From: [Phormidium] sp. LEGE 05292
GTDB lineage: Bacteria > Cyanobacteriota > Cyanobacteriia > Cyanobacteriales > Aerosakkonemataceae
Direction: 5' to 3'
DNA length: 37,302 nucleotides
NCBI RefSeq assembly: GCF_015207735.1
Contig: NZ_JADEWG010000061.1
Coordinates: 1 to 37,302, forward strand
The position numbers and the translations under genes are program-made. The notes under the pieces are model-generated. The model saw nothing but the letters and a program-made list of their open reading frames with translations, searched no databases and was not told the origin of the DNA. This document shows positions 33,067 to 37,302 of the stretch, one piece after another (the stretch's first letter is position 1; each line of letters starts with the position of its first letter).

Positions 33067-33210
33067 TTAATGTGACTGAAGAGTAAGTTTGCCTGATTCT
33101 TTGTATAGTTTCCACAAATAGCGACAATTGTAGCACTGTATAGAAAGAGTAATGGCTTCTTGCTGACTTGGGCGATCGCACCTCGAAGTAGACAATTTGC
33201 CAATTGTCAC
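33067..33210 (-). CDS. Possible 47-residue CxxC small protein
   Basis: A 47-codon ORF with a GTG start at 33210 and stop at 33067 lies in an otherwise empty 367-bp gap (32984-33350). It encodes a TSRCDRPSQQEAITLS segment, then QCYNCRYLWKLYKESGKL: one lone Cys and a CxxC pair followed by aromatic and basic residues, as in mini zinc-binding proteins. There is no ribosome-binding site, and the palindrome GACAATT-TGCC-AATTGTC (33191-33208) overlaps its start. It could be a real small protein or a relic; I do not recognise it. Confidence 0.3.
   Translation of the reverse strand: MTIGKLSTSRCDRPSQQEAITLSIQCYNCRYLWKLYKESGKLTLQSH
33191..33208. promoter_or_regulatory. Perfect 7-bp palindrome with 4-base spacer
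   Basis: GACAATT (33191-33197), TGCC, AATTGTC (33202-33208). It lies 143 bp upstream of the membrane cyclase ATG and could be an operator for that gene, or part of the small ORF at 33067. Confidence 0.3.
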
Positions 33211-33350
33211 ATTGCTGAAAAATCCAGCCAGATATTTGCCTTTATGTTGAAACCTAGACGGTGAACTCTTTTTCTACCTGTTCCCTGTTCCCTGCTACCT
33301 CAACCCATAGCCTATGATGGTCTTAAATTTAGCTTCAACTTGGGTTTAGC

Positions 33351-34694
33351 ATGAGAATGTGGCAATTATTAAATCCAAATCAATTGGTTTCTCTAATCCA
33401 AAATCTGCTGGGACACCAAGCACAGACTCAGGTAGAAGCAGCTGATTACCAAAGATGGCAACGAGAGTTTCTCCGCAAGCGGTTGCTGTTAAATTTACAG
33501 ATTGCTTTAATCGGACTGCTGACTTTTATCGCCTTAGAAATCAGAAATTTTTTCTTCAATCCTGAAATTTTCCAATTTTTAGTCCTGGCAACTTATATCA
33601 CTGAGGAATTAAGCTTATTAACTTGTTTACTCTTACTAAAAACTAAATTCGGTCGGCGTTATCCTAGCCTAATCTTTCTCGCTTTTGCTTGGTCTGTTAC
33701 CTTAATTCCACCAATAATAAAAACAGTTTTTGCAAGTAAAATCGAAGCCGATATTTTAGGATGGCCATTAGCTTTTTTTGGCATGGCCACCTTAATTCCT
33801 GTGTGTTGGTACTTACACTTAATAACACAGTTGGGAGTTTTTAGTTACTATATTGGCATTCAGTTTTTATTAGGTAAAACTGCTACAATGCCTGCTCCTT
33901 GGATGACACCATCCTTATTAGCTTTGTATTTGTTTTGGATTTGCTTTGTTTGCGATTTGTCAGTTTATTTATACGAACGTTTGCAGCGTTCCGAGTTTAG
34001 ATCGCGTTGGCAAATGGAAGTAGCTTATCAACAATTAGCAATTGAACAGGAACAATCGGAACGTTTATTACTAAATATTTTACCCCAGTCGATCGCATAC
34101 CGTCTGAAACAATCTAGTGGAACTTTAGCCGAACATTTTAGTGAAGCTTCCGTTTTATTTGCTGATATTGTCGGTTTTACTGAGTTATCAACAAGAATTC
34201 CCCCAACAGAAATGGTGGAATTACTCAATCAAATTTTCTCACTGTTTGACCAATTAGCCGAAAAACATGATTTAGAAAAAATCAAAACTATTGGTGATGC
34301 TTACATGGTAGTCTCTGGTTTACCAATGCCTCGGCAAGATCATGCACTTGCGATCGCAGATATGGCTTTAGATATGCAGCAAGAATTAGCCAAATTTAAT
34401 ACAGAAAATAATCAAAATTTTCAAATTAGAATTGGCATTAATACTGGCCCAGTAGTTGCCGGAGTAATTGGTTTGAAAAAATTCATTTATGATTTGTGGG
34501 GAGATACAGTAAACATTGCCAGTCGCATGGAATCTCACGGCATACCAGGCAGCATCCAAGTTACCAGTGAAACTTACGAATTACTCAAGAATCATTACAT
34601 TTTTTCCGAACGGGGAATTATCCATGTCAAAGGTAGAGGAGATATGAAAACTTACTTACTAACAGGCAAAATTTCCGAAACAGCTATTTTGTAG
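33351..34694 (+). CDS. Membrane-bound class III adenylate cyclase
   Basis: A 447-residue enzyme. The N-terminal part has about six membrane helices between residues 47 and 207. The cyclase domain (about 262-442) follows a short helical linker. Metal aspartates are Asp272 (LFADIVGF) and Asp316 (IGDAYM); transition-state residues are Asn388 and Arg392 in NIASRMES. The specificity pair is Lys312 and Asp381 (IKTIG and YDLWGD), as in mammalian-type adenylate cyclases, so it should make cAMP from ATP. The first two codons read ATGAGAATG, giving starts at 33351 or 33357. A PurL/CHASE sensor is not apparent, so the membrane domain itself may sense. It is a second, independent cAMP source alongside the FHA-GAF cyclase. 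Confidence 0.93.
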   Translation: MRMWQLLNPNQLVSLIQNLLGHQAQTQVEAADYQRWQREFLRKRLLLNLQIALIGLLTFIALEIRNFFFNPEIFQFLVLATYITEELSLLTCLLLLKTKFGRRYPSLIFLAFAWSVTLIPPIIKTVFASKIEADILGWPLAFFGMATLIPVCWYLHLITQLGVFSYYIGIQFLLGKTATMPAPWMTPSLLALYLFWICFVCDLSVYLYERLQRSEFRSRWQMEVAYQQLAIEQEQSERLLLNILPQSIAYRLKQSSGTLAEHFSEASVLFADIVGFTELSTRIPPTEMVELLNQIFSLFDQLAEKHDLEKIKTIGDAYMVVSGLPMPRQDHALAIADMALDMQQELAKFNTENNQNFQIRIGINTGPVVAGVIGLKKFIYDLWGDTVNIASRMESHGIPGSIQVTSETYELLKNHYIFSERGIIHVKGRGDMKTYLLTGKISETAIL

Positions 34695-35279
34695 AATTAA
34701 TTTAGTCACTATCAAATAACAAACTGAAATCTGACAACAAGAAATACCAAATGAGTTGATTTTCTGAGTTTTTGCTCAGGAAAATCGGAAATTTTAGAGA
34801 CCGATCGCTCCTCATTCCAGCCAAATGAAGCAACTTTTCGGAAGTGCGATATCGCTAGGCGACGCTATCGCGATCGCATTTTCCAAACTCACGGCATTTC
34901 TATCATTAAATATTCCAATGCTACCAAATGCAGCGCCGAAGCCGATCGAGTTGTACAGGAATTTTTGGAAACATTGAGTCAAGCAAAAGATTAAAACGGC
35001 ATTGTCTCAATAAACTAAAACTACTTCCATTTAGTAAATAGATTATTTGACCGATAAATTTATTAGATAACCTAAATAACTAACTAATTTGCTACTTACG
35101 CTACATAACGCCCAGACTGTATATAGTAATTAAAGGTGTGTAAACTTTAACTCAAACTCCTACCAAATTCTGATAAATTCAAAAAGTTCATTAAATAATG
35201 TAACGCCTCTAAAAATCCCTTACAGCATAGCAGCTTCAACGGGTCAAAATTAACAAGAGGCTCAAGGGGAAAATCGGTC
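34695..35279. other. Intergenic region upstream of lysC with a gene relic
   Basis: About 585 bp. The part 34857-34994 holds a DUF559-like relic (listed separately), preceded by a HIP1-rich patch (34848-34880) of GCGATATCGC/GCGATCGC repeats. From 35000 to 35279 the sequence is AT-rich and should hold the lysC promoter; AAGGGG about 10 bases before the lysC ATG is its ribosome-binding site. No clear tRNA or ncRNA seen. Confidence 0.5.
34857..34994 (+). pseudogene. C-terminal relic of a DUF559-like endonuclease-domain protein
   Basis: A frame reading RRRYRDRIFQTHGISIIKYS, then NATKCSAEADRVVQEFL and ETLSQAKD, with a TAA at 34992-34994. The pattern 'RxxRD...GI-I-KYS...C...D-VV-EFL' matches the end of small DUF559/Vsr-like nuclease-fold proteins of cyanobacteria. 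No start codon is available and the upstream codons are repeat-derived, so only the 3' end of the parent gene survives. Confidence 0.55.
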
Positions 35280-37109
35280 ATGGCTCTAATTGTTCAGAAG
35301 TACGGCGGCACCTCAGTTGGCTCAGTAGAACGCATCAAAGCAGTAGCCCAACGAGTTATAGATACATCTAAAGCTGGTAATTCGGTGGTGGTAGTAGTTT
35401 CAGCAATGGGAAAAACCACCGATGGTTTAGTTAAGCTAGCTAATGAAATTTCCACTAACCCTAGTCGTCGGGAAATGGATATGCTCCTTTCTACTGGCGA
35501 GCAAGTCTCCATTGCCCTACTCAGTATGGCATTGCAGGAGATGGGACAATCAGCAATCTCGCTCACAGGTGCCCAAGTAGGAATAGTCACTGAAGCACAT
35601 CATACCCGTGCCAGAATTTTGCGGATTGAAACCGAAAGACTTTCGCGGCATTTAGAAGAAGGTAAAGTAGTAGTAGTGGCTGGATTCCAAGGCATTACCA
35701 GTGTGGCAGAATTGGAAATTACCACCTTGGGACGTGGAGGATCGGATACTTCTGCCGTTGCCTTAGCAGCAGCTTTGCGGGCTGACTTTTGCGAGATTTA
35801 CACAGATGTTCCCGGCATTTTGACAGCAGATCCCCGCTTAGTACCCGATGCACAGCTAATGACAGAAATTACCTCTGATGAGATGTTGGAGTTAGCTAGC
35901 TTGGGCGCAAAAGTTTTGCATCCCCGTGCGGTAGAAATTGCTCGGAATTATGGCGTACCTTTAATAGTGCGATCGAGTTGGACAGATGAGCCAGGTACAA
36001 AGGTAGTTTCTCCAGCATACCAAGCCCGCTCTTTAGAAGGTTTGGAACTGGTAAAAGCTGTCGATGCAGTAGAGTTTGACACCGATCAAGCAAAAGTCGG
36101 GTTGTTGCGCGTACCCGATCGTCCAGGGGTAGCAGCACGGTTGTTTGGCGAAATAGCCCACCAAGATTTAGATGTTGACTTAATTATTCAATCGATTCAC
36201 GAAGGTAATAGCAACGATATTGCTTTCACCGTCAGCAAGAATGTGGTGAAAAAAGCTGAAGCAGTAGCAGCTGCGATCGCGCCTGTCTTACGCTCTCATC
36301 CTAGCCCTGCCCCAGATGAAGCAGAAGTCATGGTAGACGATCAAATCGCCAAAGTCAGTATAGCTGGTGCAGGCATGATCGGAAGACCTGGAATTGCAGC
36401 CGAAATGTTCGCCACCTTAGCAGAAGCAGAAATCAACATTCTGATGATTTCTACATCAGAGGTGAAAGTGAGTTGTGTAGTCGAAGCGGGACAATGCGAT
36501 CGGGCAATCTCTGCTCTCTGCAAAACCTTTGATGTAAACACTTCTCCAGCATGGATCAATAGAAAAGTAGTCACACAAGAGAATACCATCGAACACCCGT
36601 TACCACCAGTGCGAGGAGTTGCTTTAGATCTTAACCAAGCCCGCATTGCTATTCGACACATTCCCGATCGTCCAGGCATGGCAGCACGCCTATTTAAGCA
36701 ACTCGCCAGCAAAAACATCAGTGTGGATATGATTATCCAATCCCAACGCTGTCGAATTATAGACGGACTTCCCCGCCGAGATATTGCCTTCACCGTTGCC
36801 CAAGGTGATGCCGAAACTGCCAAAGCTACTTTACAAGAAGTAGTGACAGAATGGGGCTGCGGGGAGATTGTGGTGGATTATGCGATCGCCAAAGTCAGCG
36901 CCGTAGGTACAGGTATGGAAGGACAGCCCGGAGTCGCCGCCCAAATGTTTGAAGCCTTAGCCAAAAACCAAATCAACATCCAAATGATTGCCACCTCAGA
37001 AATTAAACTCAGTTGCGTAGTTGCCCAAGACCAAGGAGCGATCGCTTTACAGACAATTCATAATGCTTTTGGCCTAGCAGGTAATCAAAAAATTCAGGTT
37101 CCAGCTTAA
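35280..37109 (+). CDS. lysC: Aspartate kinase (aspartokinase) with four ACT domains
   Basis: A 609-residue cytoplasmic enzyme that phosphorylates aspartate, the first step toward lysine, threonine and methionine. The catalytic part (1-250) has the signature [26 protein letters not shown], and [16 protein letters not shown]. Four ACT domains follow as two similar pairs: about 262-340, 345-415, 440-525 and 530-605, with paired motifs [12 protein letters not shown] / [12 protein letters not shown] and AKVS--G-GM-G-PG-AA-MF. The tandem ACT arrangement is known for cyanobacterial aspartokinases, where lysine and threonine act as feedback inhibitors. It is monofunctional, without a homoserine dehydrogenase domain. 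The ATG has AAGGGG about 10 bases upstream. Confidence 0.96.
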   Translation: MALIVQKYGGTSVGSVERIKAVAQRVIDTSKAGNSVVVVVSAMGKTTDGLVKLANEISTNPSRREMDMLLSTGEQVSIALLSMALQEMGQSAISLTGAQVGIVTEAHHTRARILRIETERLSRHLEEGKVVVVAGFQGITSVAELEITTLGRGGSDTSAVALAAALRADFCEIYTDVPGILTADPRLVPDAQLMTEITSDEMLELASLGAKVLHPRAVEIARNYGVPLIVRSSWTDEPGTKVVSPAYQARSLEGLELVKAVDAVEFDTDQAKVGLLRVPDRPGVAARLFGEIAHQDLDVDLIIQSIHEGNSNDIAFTVSKNVVKKAEAVAAAIAPVLRSHPSPAPDEAEVMVDDQIAKVSIAGAGMIGRPGIAAEMFATLAEAEINILMISTSEVKVSCVVEAGQCDRAISALCKTFDVNTSPAWINRKVVTQENTIEHPLPPVRGVALDLNQARIAIRHIPDRPGMAARLFKQLASKNISVDMIIQSQRCRIIDGLPRRDIAFTVAQGDAETAKATLQEVVTEWGCGEIVVDYAIAKVSAVGTGMEGQPGVAAQMFEALAKNQINIQMIATSEIKLSCVVAQDQGAIALQTIHNAFGLAGNQKIQVPA

Positions 37110-37199
37110 TGCCTTAGCAAAATGGGGGGTAGACTTTACCCCGAAACCCTTGTCAATTAAAGCTTCAGAACTTTTCCAAAATTTTTTTTGCCGAAAAGC

Positions 37200-37302
37200 T
37201 TGACAAAGCGTATTAGGGTTGATAGATTAGTAAAGCGGTCGAGAGGAAGCCGAGCGAAAGTGAAGCACTCAAGACGCGCCCGAACCTAGAAAAAAGTATA
37301 GT
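37200..37302 (+). promoter_or_regulatory. Strong sigma-70 promoter and leader, possibly of an rRNA operon
   Basis: TTGACA at 37200-37205 and TAGATT at 37223-37228 are separated by an ideal 17 bp. Downstream lies a GC-richer, structured leader ending GAACCTAGAAAAAAGTATAGT at the window edge, resembling the 16S rRNA leader of cyanobacteria. The gene itself is outside the window, so the rRNA assignment is inferred. An A/T-rich stretch (37179-37190) just upstream could act as an UP element. Confidence 0.65.

Noticed and set aside
34825-34977. 51-codon ORF starting MKQLFGS upstream of lysC
   Set aside because: It overlaps the DUF559-like relic in a different frame, and the relic's sequence is far more protein-like.
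36341-36823. 160-codon minus-strand ORF inside lysC
   Set aside because: Shadow of the strongly conserved ACT-domain frame; no independent evidence.

Overview
The window is chromosomal DNA from a cyanobacterium, most likely a filamentous Oscillatoriales-type species; the order is an inference. Three things point there: the short photosystem II gene psbM, dense HIP1 octamers (GCGATCGC), and cyanobacterial families such as SbtA/SbtB, zinc-ribbon Ser/Thr kinases, a TPR-CHAT protein and a tetra-ACT aspartokinase. The DNA is AT-rich, with heptamer/octamer simple repeats (STRR type) between genes. I found no prophage, transposase, CRISPR array or defence island. The window is mainly core genome plus signalling genes, with several gene relics.

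Layout. 1-9.7 kb: an HGSNAT-like acyltransferase, a PQQ-type sugar dehydrogenase lipoprotein, an LRAT-fold protein, a peroxiredoxin-glutaredoxin fusion, a small transglutaminase-like protein that may lack its cysteine, a large TPR-CHAT protein whose start is not visible, and a tandem universal stress protein. 9.8-12.3 kb, minus strand: psbM, a 2Fe-2S ferredoxin and a TolC-type outer-membrane channel. 12.9-18.7 kb: a PAS/GAF diguanylate cyclase, an FHA-GAF class III cyclase, a MOSC protein and a Tat-exported beta-carbonic anhydrase. 19.0-22.9 kb: an OmpR-type two-component system, the bicarbonate transporter sbtA with its PII-like partner sbtB, and two gene remnants, one of them an orphan Tat signal peptide. 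22.9-26.9 kb: ylqF/rbgA, a universal stress protein, pgk, a DUF1269 protein and a small secreted protein. 27.1-32.7 kb: two zinc-ribbon Ser/Thr kinases flanking a PEP-CTERM/HAF relic, a thioredoxin-fold protein and an SH3 protein. 33.3-37.3 kb: a membrane adenylate cyclase, a DUF559-like relic, aspartokinase (lysC), and a strong promoter with a leader at the right edge that may belong to an rRNA operon.

How the genes fit together. The 18-22.5 kb stretch reads as an inorganic-carbon neighbourhood (exported carbonic anhydrase, bicarbonate importer and PII-like regulator) with a two-component system inside it. SbtB proteins are known to bind cAMP, and the window also encodes two predicted adenylate cyclases, so a cAMP link is plausible but unproven. 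The SbtB copy lacks the C-terminal cysteine loop of canonical SbtB.

Nothing here is clearly a new multi-gene system. The best leads are the CHAT gene with a missing start, the short-form SbtA/SbtB pair with its neighbouring Tat remnant, the Cys-less transglutaminase-like protein, a perfect 22-bp inverted repeat at 26944-26994, and an unannotated 47-codon CxxC ORF.
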